The notes: generated from the letters alone by a model not told the origin. A stretch of DNA of 64,000 nt from an uncultured Pelagibacteraceae bacterium (GCA_902624045.1 CACNVX010000002.1:25538-89537), one strand, 5' to 3'. Shown: positions 8,150 to 18,412, counted from the stretch's first letter. Numbers and translations: made by a program.

Positions 8150-9146
8150 ATATTTTTTTAATAATTTAAAAGATAAAAGAATTTTTAATATTTATAATAA
8201 ATTTGAAAAAAATCTTAAATTAAACGAAAATTTTATTGTTGCAGTATCTGGAGGCCCAGATAGCCTAGCTTTGGCTTTCTTGGCAAAAATTTATTCAATA
8301 AAAAATCGTTTAAATGCAAATTTTTTTATTGTCGATCATAAACTTAGAAAAAATTCTTCAAATGAAGCAAAATATGTAAAAAATCTTTTTAAAAATCTAT
8401 CTATAAAAATTGATATTTTAAAATGGAATGGAAAAAAACCTGATCATAATATCCAATCAATCGCTAGAAAAAAAAGACACAGTTTATTATTTAGTCAAGC
8501 GAAAAAACTAAATATTAAAAATATTTTATTTGGTCATCATCTAGATGACTTGTTTGAGAATTTTTTTATTAGAATGATTAGAGGAAGCGGCTTAAATGGG
8601 CTAATTTCATTTGATGAAAAAACCCAAGACAACAGCATTAATTTTTTTAGGCCCTTAATAGAAATTGATAAAGACGATTTAATTTATATAAGTAAAAAAG
8701 TCTTTGGTGATTACATCGAAGACCCATCAAACAATGATGATAAATATAAAAGAGTAAAAATTAGAGGTTTAATAAAAAATCTTCAATTAGAAGGATTAGA
8801 TAGAAACAAATTTAAATTAACACTTCAAAATTTAAAATACGCTAATCAAGTTATAAAATTCTACTCAAAAAAAAATATAATTAATAACTCAAATTTTTAT
8901 AATAAAAAAAAATCAATTATATTAAGTAAAGAATTTTTTGATCATCCTAAGGAAATAGTATTTAGGTCATTGACAGAAATTATTAGAGCTATGGGAAAAA
9001 AATATTATCCAGTAAGAGGGAGAAAATTAGACAAAGTTATTGATTTGATAAATAATTCTAAATCTTTTAAAATTACGCTTGGAAATTGTATAATTAAAAA
9101 AGTTAATCATTCGGTGATCATATCAAAAGAGCTTAAAACTTCATAA
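8109..9146 (+). CDS. tilS: tRNA(Ile)-lysidine synthase TilS
   Basis: TilS modifies C34 of tRNA-Ile(CAU) to lysidine so that it reads AUA; AUA codons are common in this AT-rich window. The PP-loop ATP-pyrophosphatase motif is VAVSGGPDSLALAF (about residues 44-57). FGHHLDDLFENFFIRMIRGSGLNGL (catalytic region) and the RPLIEIDKDDLIYI segment follow. Length 345 aa is at the short end of the family. The ATG at 8109 lies inside ybgF; a later start would remove N-terminal residues that are not strictly required, so the exact start is less certain than the identity. Confidence 0.93.
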   Translation: MSLKNLSAPSKTHKYFFNNLKDKRIFNIYNKFEKNLKLNENFIVAVSGGPDSLALAFLAKIYSIKNRLNANFFIVDHKLRKNSSNEAKYVKNLFKNLSIKIDILKWNGKKPDHNIQSIARKKRHSLLFSQAKKLNIKNILFGHHLDDLFENFFIRMIRGSGLNGLISFDEKTQDNSINFFRPLIEIDKDDLIYISKKVFGDYIEDPSNNDDKYKRVKIRGLIKNLQLEGLDRNKFKLTLQNLKYANQVIKFYSKKNIINNSNFYNKKKSIILSKEFFDHPKEIVFRSLTEIIRAMGKKYYPVRGRKLDKVIDLINNSKSFKITLGNCIIKKVNHSVIISKELKTS

Positions 9147-9159
9147 TTATGTTGATATT

Positions 9160-9199
9160 TTGTCACTTGTTATATTCACAATAATTCTTATCTTATAGT
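9160..9199 (+). promoter_or_regulatory. Putative ftsH promoter (possibly RpoH-type), predicts near-leaderless mRNA
   Basis: TTGTTA (9167-9172) lies 16 bp before TATCTT (9189-9194), which would place the transcript start at or very near ATG 9201. The same bases read as CTTGTT-N15-CTTATCT, resembling the alphaproteobacterial RpoH pattern (CTTGAA, then CYTATNT). Both readings are inference; ftsH is a classic RpoH target in E. coli. Confidence 0.45.
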
Positions 9200-9200
9200 C

Positions 9201-11108
9201 ATGAATTTCAAAAATCTTGCAATGTGGGGCATCATTGTCTTCTTAACTATTGGTCTTTATAACCTGTTCAAAAACCCTCAATCAAATATAAGAGGCAATA
9301 ATCAAATTATTTTTTCAGATTTCTTAGAGTCTGTTGATAATGGTGAAATTTTAAAAGTTGAAATTCAGGGCAATAATATTAAAGGATCATATTCAAATGG
9401 AAATACATTTTCCACTTACTCACCAAATGATCCAAACTTAATTGAAAAATTATCAGAGAAAGGTGTAAGTATTTCGGCGTCACCAATAGAAGAAAAAATG
9501 CCATCATTGTTTGGAGTACTTTTGTCCTGGTTCCCTATGCTATTGTTAATTGCAGTTTGGATATTTTTTATGAGACAGATGCAAGGGGGAAAAGGTGGAG
9601 CCATGGGCTTTGGAAGATCGAAAGCAAAAATGATGAACGAACTCAAAGGAAAAGTAACGTTTAATGACGTGGCAGGTGTAGAAGAAGCTAAAGAAGAAGT
9701 TGAAGAAATTGTAGAATTTTTAAAAGATCCAAAAAAATTTAGTAGGTTAGGAGGAAAAATTCCTAGAGGAGCTTTGTTAGTTGGTCCTCCAGGAACAGGT
9801 AAGACTTTATTAGCAAGAGCAATTGCTGGAGAAGCTGGAGTTCCCTTTTTTACAATTTCTGGATCTGATTTTGTTGAAATGTTTGTTGGAGTTGGAGCAT
9901 CGAGAGTTAGGGATATGTTTGAACAAGGTAAAAAAAATTCTCCTTGCATCATTTTTATTGATGAAATCGATGCAGTTGGAAGAAGTAGAGGTGCAGGTTT
10001 AGGTGGAGGAAACGATGAAAGAGAACAAACTCTAAATCAGTTGTTAGTTGAGATGGATGGTTTTGATACTAATGAGGGTGTGATTATAATTGCTGCTACC
10101 AACAGGCCTGATGTGCTTGATCCGGCTTTATTAAGACCAGGAAGATTTGACAGACAAGTTGTTGTTTCTAATCCAGACATAATTGGAAGAGAGAAAATTT
10201 TGAAAGTTCATGTAAAAAAAATAAAAATGGCACCAGACGTAAATTTAAGAACTATCGCAAGAGGCACTCCTGGTTTTTCTGGAGCAGATCTCGCAAATAT
10301 TGTAAATGAGGCAGCTTTATTGGCTGCAAGAAAAAATAAAAGAATTGTTACTTTACTTGAATTTGAAGAAGCTAAAGATAAAGTTATGATGGGAGCAGAA
10401 AGGCGTTCAATGGTAATGACTGAAGATGAAAAAAAATTGACAGCTTATCATGAGGGTGGACATGCTTTAGTCTCATTCAACATGCCAAGTTATGATCCTA
10501 TTCATAAAGCTACAATTATTCCAAGAGGAAGGGCTTTGGGAATGGTTATGAATTTACCTGAGAGAGATCAGCATGGATATTCAATCAAATATCTTAAAGC
10601 AAGATTAGCTGTTTGTTTTGGTGGAAGAGTTGCCGAGGAGTTGATATTTGGAAAAGATAATATTTCAACAGGGGCTGGTGGTGGCACGGGTTCAGATATT
10701 AACCAAGCAACACAACTTGCAAGAGCCATGGTGACAAAATATGGAATGAGTGAGGAAATGGGACCGGTAGAGTACGGAGAAAATCAAGAGGAGGTTTTTC
10801 TTGGAAGATCGGTAACTCAAACACAATCTGTATCTGAGCAAGTAGCTCAGAAAATTGACAAAGAAATAAGAAGACTAGTTGATGAAGGATATGATCAGGC
10901 TAAGAAAATTTTAACTGAAAAAATAGACGATTTACATAAGATTGCAAAAGCACTTATAACTTATGAGACTTTAACAGGTGAAGAAATTGAAAATATTATT
11001 AATAAAAATTTATACCCAAAAGATAAAGTATTAGAAAGTCCCGAGAAAAAAGATGATGAGGACTCTGCTTTGGGTGCAATGGGTTTAAAACCAAAAATAG
11101 TTCATTAA
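9201..11108 (+). CDS. ftsH: ATP-dependent zinc metalloprotease FtsH
   Basis: Membrane-anchored AAA+ protease that degrades misfolded membrane proteins and regulators such as RpoH. Two membrane segments are visible (about residues 6-22 and 103-124). The AAA domain carries Walker A GPPGTGKT (195-202), Walker B IFIDEID (251-257) and the SRH region around RPGRFDR. The zinc site HEGGH is at 417-421. Length 635 aa is standard. Its regulators hflK and hflC and the likely substrate rpoH are also in this window. The gene follows tilS by 54 bp and is followed by folP after 6 bp. Confidence 0.98.
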   Translation: MNFKNLAMWGIIVFLTIGLYNLFKNPQSNIRGNNQIIFSDFLESVDNGEILKVEIQGNNIKGSYSNGNTFSTYSPNDPNLIEKLSEKGVSISASPIEEKMPSLFGVLLSWFPMLLLIAVWIFFMRQMQGGKGGAMGFGRSKAKMMNELKGKVTFNDVAGVEEAKEEVEEIVEFLKDPKKFSRLGGKIPRGALLVGPPGTGKTLLARAIAGEAGVPFFTISGSDFVEMFVGVGASRVRDMFEQGKKNSPCIIFIDEIDAVGRSRGAGLGGGNDEREQTLNQLLVEMDGFDTNEGVIIIAATNRPDVLDPALLRPGRFDRQVVVSNPDIIGREKILKVHVKKIKMAPDVNLRTIARGTPGFSGADLANIVNEAALLAARKNKRIVTLLEFEEAKDKVMMGAERRSMVMTEDEKKLTAYHEGGHALVSFNMPSYDPIHKATIIPRGRALGMVMNLPERDQHGYSIKYLKARLAVCFGGRVAEELIFGKDNISTGAGGGTGSDINQATQLARAMVTKYGMSEEMGPVEYGENQEEVFLGRSVTQTQSVSEQVAQKIDKEIRRLVDEGYDQAKKILTEKIDDLHKIAKALITYETLTGEEIENIINKNLYPKDKVLESPEKKDDEDSALGAMGLKPKIVH

Positions 11109-11114
11109 GAAATA

Positions 11115-12167
11115 ATGAAAAGTTATTACACTAGGGCGTGTAATTTCTATTTCGGTAGTCAATCAAGAATTTTAGTAAAGAAAAAAAAAACTATTCCTTT
11201 ACATGGAGTTAAAGAGATATCATTCGATCAAATTGAAATAATTACTAGAAATTCAAAAAAAAAAATCCCTGTTAGTAATATTAAATATTTACCAGAAAAA
11301 ATAAAAAAAAAAATAAATTTTGATATAATAAAAATTAAATCAAAGAAAAAAAATTTTTCTAATTTTAATTTCAAAAAATTTCCAAATATATTAGGTGTAC
11401 TAAATTTAACTCCTGATAGTTTTTCAGATGGAGGAAAATTTAACACTAAAACCAAAGGGTTAAATCATGCAATTAATTTGTTTAAAGATGGAGCTGATTT
11501 AATTGATATTGGTGGTGAGTCAACAAGACCAGGAGCAAATACTATAAATGAAAAAAAAGAGTGGAATAGAATATATGAAATAATTAAATTATTAAGAAAT
11601 AAAGTGCCAATATCACTAGATACAAGAAAATCTAATATCATGGTCAAAGGAATACAGTTAGGGGTAAAATTAATAAATGATGTCTCTGGACTAAGTTTTG
11701 ACCCAATGACAATAAATGTTTTAAAAAAATATAAAACTCCATTTATAATTCAACATTCTATTGGTACACCAAAAAATATGCAAAAAAACCCTAAATATAA
11801 AAACGAAATATTAGATATTTATGATTTTTTTCAAAAAAAAATTAATTTAATTAGATCAGAAGGTATTAAACATAATAATATTATTTTAGACCCAGGAATA
11901 GGATTTGGAAAAAATTTGAAACATAATATGAGTATAATTAGAAATATTTCTATTTTTCATTCACTTGGTTTTCCTTTACTTATAGGTAATTCAAGAAAAA
12001 GATTTATAAAAGAAATATCTGAAAAAAATGATAGCAAATCCAGAATTGGCGGTACAATGTCATCTTCAATATATTTAATGATGCAAGGAGTTCAAATTTT
12101 AAGAGTTCATGATGTAAATGAATTAATACAAGGAATTAAAGTTTTTAAAGAAATAATGAATAACTAA
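11115..12167 (+). CDS. folP: Dihydropteroate synthase FolP
   Basis: Condenses p-aminobenzoate with dihydropterin pyrophosphate in folate synthesis. The signature GVLNLTPDSFSDGGKF starts near residue 94, followed by IDIGGESTRPGA, SLDTRKSNIM, LINDVSG, ILDPGIGFGK and GNSRKRFI. The protein is 350 aa rather than about 280 because of a roughly 90-residue Lys-rich N-terminal region; such N-terminal extensions are, as I recall, common in alphaproteobacterial FolP. Its stop overlaps glmM by 1 bp, the usual folP-glmM pairing. Confidence 0.94.
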   Translation: MKSYYTRACNFYFGSQSRILVKKKKTIPLHGVKEISFDQIEIITRNSKKKIPVSNIKYLPEKIKKKINFDIIKIKSKKKNFSNFNFKKFPNILGVLNLTPDSFSDGGKFNTKTKGLNHAINLFKDGADLIDIGGESTRPGANTINEKKEWNRIYEIIKLLRNKVPISLDTRKSNIMVKGIQLGVKLINDVSGLSFDPMTINVLKKYKTPFIIQHSIGTPKNMQKNPKYKNEILDIYDFFQKKINLIRSEGIKHNNIILDPGIGFGKNLKHNMSIIRNISIFHSLGFPLLIGNSRKRFIKEISEKNDSKSRIGGTMSSSIYLMMQGVQILRVHDVNELIQGIKVFKEIMNN

Positions 12168-13498
12168 TGACAAAAAAATATTTTGGAACGGATGGAATAA
12201 GAGGGGCAATAAATAGCAAAAATATAAATGGAGATATGTTTTTTAAATTTGGACTTGCTAGCGGAACATATTTCAAGTCACAGAAAAAAAGAAAACAAAC
12301 AGCAATAATAGCTAAAGACACTAGATTATCAGGCTATACTTTAGAGCCAGCACTTGTTTCAGGATTGGCTTCAGCTGGGATGCATGTTTATACTCTAGGT
12401 CCTTTGCCAACAAACGGACTAGCAATGCTCACAAAGCATATGAGAGCAAATATGGGGATAATGATTACCGCTTCTCACAATCCACATCATGACAATGGTT
12501 TAAAATTATTTGGCCCAGATGGAATGAAATTATCAGATAAAATAGAGAAGAAAATCGAGAGCTTAATAGATAAACAAATTTCAAAACATCTTTCAAAACC
12601 TGAAAAGTTAGGAAGAGTAAAAAGATTGGAAACAGGCACAAGAAAGTATATTAAAATATTAAAAAAAAACTTTGCAAAAGAGTTTAATCTAAGGGGACTT
12701 AGAATTGTAATAGATTGTGCTAATGGAGCTGGATACAAAGCAGGTCCTGAACTGTTAAAATCATTGGGGGCAAAAGTAATAGCTATTGGTGTAAAACCAA
12801 ATGGTTTAAATATAAATAAAAACTGTGGCTCAACTTATCCAAATAAAATTAGATCAGCAGTAAAAAAATATAATGCACATATTGGTATATCTTTAGATGG
12901 GGATGGTGATAGAATTATTATGTGTGATGAGAAAAGTAATATTATAGATGGAGATCAGATTATAGCAGCTCTTGCTACGAGATGGAAAAACAAAAAAATG
13001 TTAAAGGGGGGTGTGGTAGGAACTTTGATGTCAAATTATGGTTTAGAAAATTATTTTAAATCATTGGGTATTAAATTTATAAGAGCTAATGTTGGTGACC
13101 GGTTTGTTAAAGAAAAAATGCAAAAAAATAAATTTAACTTAGGTGGTGAGCAATCGGGCCATATAATTTTAGGAAAATTTGCAACAACAGGTGATGGATT
13201 ATTGGTTGCATTGGAGGCACTTTTCGCTTTAAGGAAAGGAAAAAAAGCAAGTGAATTTTTTAAAAAATTTAAGAAAACACCCCAACTTTTAAAAAATATA
13301 GATGTAAAGAATAAAAGTATAATTAATAAAACTGAAGTAAAAAAGTCTATAAAGATAGCCGAAAAATTGATTAAAGGTAATGGTAGAATTTTAGTAAGAA
13401 AATCTGGAACAGAGTCAAAAATCAGAGTGATGGTAGAAAGCCATAAAAAAAGTCTTTTATCAAAATGTTTAAATTTAATTACAAAACAAATTAAATAA
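12167..13498 (+). CDS. glmM: Phosphoglucosamine mutase GlmM
   Basis: Interconverts glucosamine-6-P and glucosamine-1-P for UDP-GlcNAc, and so for peptidoglycan and LPS. The active-site phosphoserine is Ser103 in TASHNPHHDNG, the metal loop is DGDGDR (244-249), GGEQSGHII lies in domain 3, and the C-terminal phosphate loop is RKSGTESKIRVMVE. The N-terminus KYFGTDGIRG is diagnostic. Length 443 aa is normal. Confidence 0.97.
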   Translation: MTKKYFGTDGIRGAINSKNINGDMFFKFGLASGTYFKSQKKRKQTAIIAKDTRLSGYTLEPALVSGLASAGMHVYTLGPLPTNGLAMLTKHMRANMGIMITASHNPHHDNGLKLFGPDGMKLSDKIEKKIESLIDKQISKHLSKPEKLGRVKRLETGTRKYIKILKKNFAKEFNLRGLRIVIDCANGAGYKAGPELLKSLGAKVIAIGVKPNGLNINKNCGSTYPNKIRSAVKKYNAHIGISLDGDGDRIIMCDEKSNIIDGDQIIAALATRWKNKKMLKGGVVGTLMSNYGLENYFKSLGIKFIRANVGDRFVKEKMQKNKFNLGGEQSGHIILGKFATTGDGLLVALEALFALRKGKKASEFFKKFKKTPQLLKNIDVKNKSIINKTEVKKSIKIAEKLIKGNGRILVRKSGTESKIRVMVESHKKSLLSKCLNLITKQIK

Positions 13499-13499
13499 T

Positions 13500-14312
13500 T
13501 TGAAAATACGCTCAAAAATATTAATTATTGCTGGATCAGACTCTTCTGGTGGGGCAGGTATCCAGGCTGATATAAAAACTGTTTCCTCACTAGGGTCGTA
13601 TGCTATGACAGCCATAACTGCAGTAACAACTCAAAATACAACAGGTGTGAAATCAATTGTAGAAATTAATCCAAAAGAAATTTTTAATCAGATAATTTTT
13701 ACTTGCAAAGATATTAAGCCTGATGCAATTAAGATTGGAATGTTACATTCCTCAGAAGTTATCAAATCAGTATTTAAAGCAATTAGCTTAATAAAAATTA
13801 AAAAAGTTGTATTAGATCCAGTAATGATTGCAAAAGGGGGGACAAAGTTGATCGATAATAAAGCTATTCAAATGCTTAAATTAAAATTAATTAAAAAAGC
13901 ATTACTTATTACTCCAAATATACCAGAAGCAGAAATTCTGACTAATACTAAAATTACTACTGAAGAGGACATGATATATGCAGCCAATAAATTGATTGAA
14001 ATAGGTGCAAAAAATGTACTTATAAAGGGTGGTCACCTAAAGCATAGATTTGTAAGAGATATACTTTTTAACAAAAAAGACATTAAAATTTTTAATAGTA
14101 AACGATATAAGACAAAGAATACTCATGGTACAGGTTGTACTTTATCTAGTGCAATCTCAACTTTTTTATCATGTGGAAAACCACTAAAGAAATCTTGTGA
14201 CCTTGGAATTAAGTATGTAAATTCAGCCATAAAATCAAATCCTAAATATGGAAAAGGTCATGGACCAATCAATCATCTAAACTCTGTGAAAATAGATAGA
14301 AAATTTAAGTAA
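13500..14312 (+). CDS. thiD: Hydroxymethylpyrimidine/phosphomethylpyrimidine kinase ThiD
   Basis: Phosphorylates HMP and HMP-P for thiamine synthesis. The N-terminal [21 protein letters not shown] motif, the DPVMIAKGG block (about residues 120-128) and the C-terminal [15 protein letters not shown] anion hole of the ribokinase-like fold are present. Length 270 aa is typical. The start must be TTG 13500, because no ATG or GTG precedes the conserved N-terminus. SAR11 bacteria are known to lack HMP synthesis (no thiC) and to import precursor, which makes this salvage kinase important; thiC is not in the window but the rest of the genome is not visible. Confidence 0.95.
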   Translation: MKIRSKILIIAGSDSSGGAGIQADIKTVSSLGSYAMTAITAVTTQNTTGVKSIVEINPKEIFNQIIFTCKDIKPDAIKIGMLHSSEVIKSVFKAISLIKIKKVVLDPVMIAKGGTKLIDNKAIQMLKLKLIKKALLITPNIPEAEILTNTKITTEEDMIYAANKLIEIGAKNVLIKGGHLKHRFVRDILFNKKDIKIFNSKRYKTKNTHGTGCTLSSAISTFLSCGKPLKKSCDLGIKYVNSAIKSNPKYGKGHGPINHLNSVKIDRKFK

Positions 14313-15604
14313 TGAAAAATATTGTTGTTGTTGGATCACAATGGGGGGATGAAGGAAAAGGTAAAATTGTAGATTGGCTATCGGAGCAGGCAGATATAAT
14401 AATTAGATTCCAGGGCGGCCATAATGCTGGTCATACATTGGTTATAGATAATGTAACTTATAAATTGAGACTACTGCCATCAGGTATAGTCAGGAAAGGA
14501 AAAATTTCGATAATAGGGAACGGCGTTGTTGTAGATCCTTGGGCCTTATTAGAGGAGATTAAAGAAATAAAATCAAAGGGTATTGACGTAAATGTTAATA
14601 ATTTTATCATATCTGAGTCAGCAAATTTAATTTTGCCATTCCACAGGGAAATGGATGAAATTAGAGAAGATGCTGCAGGTAAAAGTAAAATTGGTACTAC
14701 AAGAAGGGGAATTGGTCCTGCATATGAAGATAAAGTTGGCAGAAGGTCTATAAGAGTTATGGACCTAATGTCAGAAAAAAATTTAGACCAAAGACTTGAG
14801 TCAGTCCTTATTCATCATAATGCAATTAGAAAAGGATTGGGAAAAAAAATTTACGAAAAAGATCAGCTCAAAGCAGACTTGCTTAAAATAGCTCCAAAAA
14901 TATTAAAATTTTCACAACCTGTTTGGTTAAAAATCGATCAATTTAAAAAACAAAAAAAGAAAATTTTATTTGAAGGTGCACAAGGTATTTTATTGGATGT
15001 AGATCATGGAACATACCCTTTTGTGACTTCCTCAAATACGGTTGCATCGAGTGCAGCAACAGGAACTGGATGTGGTCCTAACTCAATAAATTACGTCCTT
15101 GGAATTACAAAAGCATACACAACAAGAGTTGGAGAAGGTCCGTTTCCTACTGAATTAAAAGATGATGTTGGTGAGTCTCTAGGTACACGAGGTAAAGAAT
15201 TTGGAACTGTTACAAGTAGAAAAAGAAGATGTGGTTGGTTTGATGGTGTTTTAGTTCGACAAACAATCAAAGTGTCAGGTATTGATGGTATTGCATTAAC
15301 AAAATTAGATGTGTTAGATGAATTGGATGAAATCAAAATGTGTATTGCTTATGAACTTGATGGTAAAAAATTGGATTATTTGCCTGCAGCAGTAGAAGAT
15401 CAAATTAAAATAAAACCAATATATAAAAAATTTAAAGGATGGAAAGTTTCTACAAGAGGGATAAAAAAAATGAATGAATTACCAGAGAACGCAAAAAAAT
15501 ATATATTTGCTATTGAAAACTTTATAGGAGCCAAGGTATCAAGTGTATCGACCAGTCCTGAGAGAGAAGATACAATCTTAATTGAGAATCCTTTTGAAGT
15601 TTAA
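14312..15604 (+). CDS. purA: Adenylosuccinate synthetase PurA
   Basis: GTP-dependent ligation of aspartate to IMP, the first step from IMP to AMP. The N-terminal [19 protein letters not shown] loop, the catalytic [38 protein letters not shown] and the VSTSPERED region near the C-terminus are intact. Length 430 aa is normal. It starts at the stop of thiD with a 1-bp overlap. Its TAA stop overlaps the stop of the convergent rpoH gene within a shared TTAA. Confidence 0.97.
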   Translation: MKNIVVVGSQWGDEGKGKIVDWLSEQADIIIRFQGGHNAGHTLVIDNVTYKLRLLPSGIVRKGKISIIGNGVVVDPWALLEEIKEIKSKGIDVNVNNFIISESANLILPFHREMDEIREDAAGKSKIGTTRRGIGPAYEDKVGRRSIRVMDLMSEKNLDQRLESVLIHHNAIRKGLGKKIYEKDQLKADLLKIAPKILKFSQPVWLKIDQFKKQKKKILFEGAQGILLDVDHGTYPFVTSSNTVASSAATGTGCGPNSINYVLGITKAYTTRVGEGPFPTELKDDVGESLGTRGKEFGTVTSRKRRCGWFDGVLVRQTIKVSGIDGIALTKLDVLDELDEIKMCIAYELDGKKLDYLPAAVEDQIKIKPIYKKFKGWKVSTRGIKKMNELPENAKKYIFAIENFIGAKVSSVSTSPEREDTILIENPFEV

Positions 15605-16494
15605 TTTGCTGGTAGTAAGTTTTTTGATTTAGCTAAAAGAAGCATGTGCTTTTGGAGTTTTTCGAAGGCTTTATTCTCTATTTGTCTAACTCTTTCTCTA
15701 CTAATTTTGTATTTTTTACTCAGATCCTCAAGGGTTGTAGGATCATCATTTAATCTTCTTGAATATAAAATTTCTCGTTCTCTATCATTAAGAATTTTGA
15801 TTGAGTCTCTTAATAAATTTTTTCTATTTTTCAATTCTTCATGTTGAGCAAATTTTAAGTCATGATCAAGTTCTTTGTCAACCAACCAATCTTGCCATTC
15901 ATCACCGTCTTCCCCAACTTGAGCATTTAAAGAAAATTCTTTACCTGATAATCTTCTGTTCATTGACACAACTTCTTCTTTACTAACATCAAGTTTATTA
16001 GCAATATGATTTACATGTTCGTCTCTTAAATCACCTTCTGTTTCAGGTGAGATCTGATTTTTTATTTTCTTTAAATTAAAAAATAATTTTTTTTGAGCAG
16101 TGGTTGTTCCTATTTTTACTAAGCTCCAAGATCTTAAAATATATTCTTGAATAGAAGCCTTAATCCACCACATTGCATAAGTTGCCAATCTAAATCCTTT
16201 TTCAGGTTCAAATTTTTTAACAGCTTGCATAAGACCCACATTACCTTCTGAAATCATTTCATTGACAGGTAAACCATAACCTTTGTAACCCATAGCAATC
16301 TTTGCAACCAATCTTAAGTGACTAGTAACCAATTTTTCTGCAGCTTTAATGTTACCAGTTGTTTTCCAATTTTTTGCAAGCATATATTCCTCTTCTGCTG
16401 CTAACATAGGAAACTTTTTGATCTGGTCTAAATATGCAGACAGCCCACCTTCATTAGATAGAGTTGGTAAATTGTTACTCATTGTTGTGCTCAT
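15601..16494 (-). CDS. rpoH: RNA polymerase heat-shock sigma factor RpoH (sigma-32)
   Basis: Sigma-70-family factor that directs transcription of heat-shock genes. Region 2 is clear: [58 protein letters not shown]. The following [20 protein letters not shown] is the RpoH box that distinguishes sigma-32 from other sigma-70 proteins. Region 4 ends with [24 protein letters not shown]. Length 297 aa is standard for alphaproteobacterial RpoH. It lies 41 bp downstream of rluD on the same strand. FtsH, DegP and HflKC in this window are plausible members of its regulon or control circuit. Confidence 0.95.
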   Translation of the reverse strand: MSTTMSNNLPTLSNEGGLSAYLDQIKKFPMLAAEEEYMLAKNWKTTGNIKAAEKLVTSHLRLVAKIAMGYKGYGLPVNEMISEGNVGLMQAVKKFEPEKGFRLATYAMWWIKASIQEYILRSWSLVKIGTTTAQKKLFFNLKKIKNQISPETEGDLRDEHVNHIANKLDVSKEEVVSMNRRLSGKEFSLNAQVGEDGDEWQDWLVDKELDHDLKFAQHEELKNRKNLLRDSIKILNDREREILYSRRLNDDPTTLEDLSKKYKISRERVRQIENKAFEKLQKHMLLLAKSKNLLPAN

Positions 16495-16535
16495 AGAAGT
16501 GCTTATTTAATTAATTTTGTCTAATTTTCAATAAT

Positions 16536-17516
16536 TTATTCTCTAGTGTTTCTAAGCATTTTTAGAATATTATTTAGATCTTGTGGCAAAACTGAGGAAA
16601 AAATCATCTCTTTTGTAGTACTTGGATGAATAAATCCTAAAGTTTTTGCATGTAAGAATTGCCTATTTAATTTAGTAATTGAATTTTGGATATCTGGATC
16701 AATATTTTTTAATTGTTTATATTTTTTTTTATATTTATCATCTCCAACTAGACTGTTACCTTTATAATTCATATGAACTCTAATTTGATGTGTTCTTCCT
16801 GTTTCTAATTTACATTCAACTAAACTTAAAGTTGGTGTTTTCTCATTGTCAAAAATTTCAAGGGTTTTATAATTTGTTATAGCTTTCTTTCCTTTCGAAC
16901 TACTAACTTCCATAAGTTGCCTATTTTTTGAGCTACGAGTTATTAGTGTTTCAATCTTACCCGAAGATGGCCTTAATTTTCCCCAAATTAAAAGCTGGTA
17001 CTCTCTTATAATTGTATGATCACTAAATTGTTTTGATAAATTTTCATGAGTTTCATTGTTTTTTGCTATAACAACTAAACCAGATGTATTTTTATCAATT
17101 CTATGTACAATACCAGGTCTTAACTTGTCACCTATATTTGATAAAGACTCTTTATCATAATGCATTAATGCATTAACAATTGTCTTATCATAATTTCCAG
17201 CTCCTGGGTGCATGATTATTCCTGCAGGTTTATTAATTACTAATAAATCATTATCTTCGTATATTATTTCTAACTTAAATTCGTAAGGTTTAAGTGATGC
17301 TATTTCAGGCTGTGGAATTTTTAGATTTATTTTATCACCAATTGATACTTTTTTTGACGGACTTCTAATTATTTCATTATTAAGTTTTAACTTTTCTTTT
17401 AAAATTAAATTTTTAATTCTAGTTCTGCTTATTAATTCCTCTCTTTTGTTGATTAAAACATCAACCCTTAAATTCTTCTCATCCTCTTTGACTATAAAAT
17501 TAATGTTTTTTTCCAT
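16536..17516 (-). CDS. rluD: 23S rRNA pseudouridine synthase RluD-like
   Basis: RluA-family pseudouridine synthase. An N-terminal S4-like RNA-binding region (about residues 15-65, RVDVLINKREELISRTRIKNLI) is followed by the catalytic domain with INKPAGIIMHPG and HRIDKNTSGLVVIAK, where Asp141 is the catalytic aspartate, and GRTHQIRVHMNYKGNSLVGD. The S4 domain and length 326 aa favour RluD (23S positions 1911/1915/1917 in E. coli). It is divergent from the tRNA gene at 17540 and upstream of rpoH, an order common in alphaproteobacteria. Confidence 0.93.
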   Translation of the reverse strand: MEKNINFIVKEDEKNLRVDVLINKREELISRTRIKNLILKEKLKLNNEIIRSPSKKVSIGDKINLKIPQPEIASLKPYEFKLEIIYEDNDLLVINKPAGIIMHPGAGNYDKTIVNALMHYDKESLSNIGDKLRPGIVHRIDKNTSGLVVIAKNNETHENLSKQFSDHTIIREYQLLIWGKLRPSSGKIETLITRSSKNRQLMEVSSSKGKKAITNYKTLEIFDNEKTPTLSLVECKLETGRTHQIRVHMNYKGNSLVGDDKYKKKYKQLKNIDPDIQNSITKLNRQFLHAKTLGFIHPSTTKEMIFSSVLPQDLNNILKMLRNTRE

Positions 17517-17520
17517 AAAA

Positions 17521-17526
17521 TATAAT
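17521..17526 (+). promoter_or_regulatory. -10-like element upstream of tRNA-Arg
   Basis: TATAAT starts 19 bp before the tRNA 5' end. No convincing -35 hexamer is visible at the usual 16-18 bp spacing, so this rests on the -10 match alone in an AT-rich gap. Confidence 0.35.
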
Positions 17527-17539
17527 ATTAATACTATAT

Positions 17540-17616
17540 GCGCTTGTAGCTCAACTGGATAGAGCGCCTGACTTCGGATCAGGAGGTTCTGGGTTCGACT
17601 CCTAGCAGGCGCACCA
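17540..17616 (+). tRNA. tRNA-Arg, anticodon TCG
   Basis: A 77-nt cloverleaf. The acceptor stem GCGCTTG pairs with CAGGCGC (one G-T wobble), the D-arm contains TAGCTCAACTGGATAGAGC, the anticodon stem CCTGA / TCAGG encloses the loop CTTCGGA with anticodon TCG, and the T-arm contains GGTTCGACT. The CCA end is encoded. The anticodon reads CGA and possibly other CGN codons for Arg. It ends only 2 bp before the stop codon of the convergent ABC permease gene. Confidence 0.96.
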
Positions 17617-17618
17617 AT

Positions 17619-18410
17619 TTATTCACCCATGTTTATTAAAGTTCCTTTTTCTCTTGCTTTATCGAAAGAGTAATAAAATACAGTTATTGATAAAATTAAA
17701 TAAAAACCGTTTAGATAGATTGCATTTATTATATTTTCATAATTAACCATTCCATTAACTAAAATATTTCTAGTTTCCTCAAAAATATAAACTAATGGCA
17801 ATGCGAAAGCGATTGATTGAAATATTGCTGGCAATGTTTCAACTGGATAGTATATACAGCCAAAAGGTGCCAACAAAAACATTGTTGACCATGCAATATT
17901 TTCAAAAGATGGCCCAAATCTTAGCAATCCTGCAGACACAAGTAGACCAAGTGTAATTCCAAATAAATATAAACTTAAAAAAAGAAAAGCCAAAGGAAGA
18001 CCAAGTTTTAACAATGAAATTCCAAACAATGGAGAAGTTAACAATATTGCAGGGATTAAACCAATTAAAGCTCTAATTAAAGCAGTCAAAATTAGAGAGA
18101 TAATTATTTCACTAATTTTCATTGGTGCAATAAATAAATTTGTAAAATTTCTACTCCAAATTTCCTCTAAAAATAACATATTAAAACCAATACTGGTTCT
18201 GAATAAAAAATCATAAAGAATTGCACATGAAAGAATAACTCCTACCGCACCACTATAATAAGTGCTGTGAGCTGCAAAGAAATTAGAAATAAATCCCCAA
18301 AGAGTAATTTGAATAGATGGCCAATATATTAAATCCAATATTCTTGGAAATGATCTAGTTATTAAATAAAAGTGTCTTAAAAAAAGACCATAAATTCTTA
18401 TTAAATTCAT
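17619..18410 (-). CDS. ABC-2 type transporter permease
   Basis: Integral membrane protein of the ABC-2 exporter family (NodJ/CcmB-like topology), predicted to partner the ATPase encoded 2 bp upstream. About six hydrophobic segments are visible (roughly residues 30-50, 57-75, 103-128, 138-162, 172-197, 230-252). The central ARLRFGPSFENI-type region and FGCIYYPVETLPAIFQSIAFALPLVY are characteristic of ABC-2 permeases. The substrate cannot be told from sequence; polysaccharide, lipid or drug export are all possible. Confidence 0.85.
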   Translation of the reverse strand: MNLIRIYGLFLRHFYLITRSFPRILDLIYWPSIQITLWGFISNFFAAHSTYYSGAVGVILSCAILYDFLFRTSIGFNMLFLEEIWSRNFTNLFIAPMKISEIIISLILTALIRALIGLIPAILLTSPLFGISLLKLGLPLAFLFLSLYLFGITLGLLVSAGLLRFGPSFENIAWSTMFLLAPFGCIYYPVETLPAIFQSIAFALPLVYIFEETRNILVNGMVNYENIINAIYLNGFYLILSITVFYYSFDKAREKGTLINMGE

Positions 18411-18412
18411 TA

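Noticed and set aside
9416..9952. A 178-aa open frame antisense to ftsH
   Set aside because: It is the mirror of a strongly conserved coding region, with no recognisable domain and a Pro/Ser-rich composition typical of antisense frames.
11115..11390. Gene fusion at the N-terminus of FolP
   Set aside because: The roughly 90-residue extension shows no separate domain, and N-terminal extensions are, as far as I recall, usual in alphaproteobacterial FolP.
13051..13515. A 154-aa open frame antisense to glmM
   Set aside because: It lies opposite conserved glmM motifs, has Leu/Phe/Ser-rich shadow composition and no ribosome binding site.
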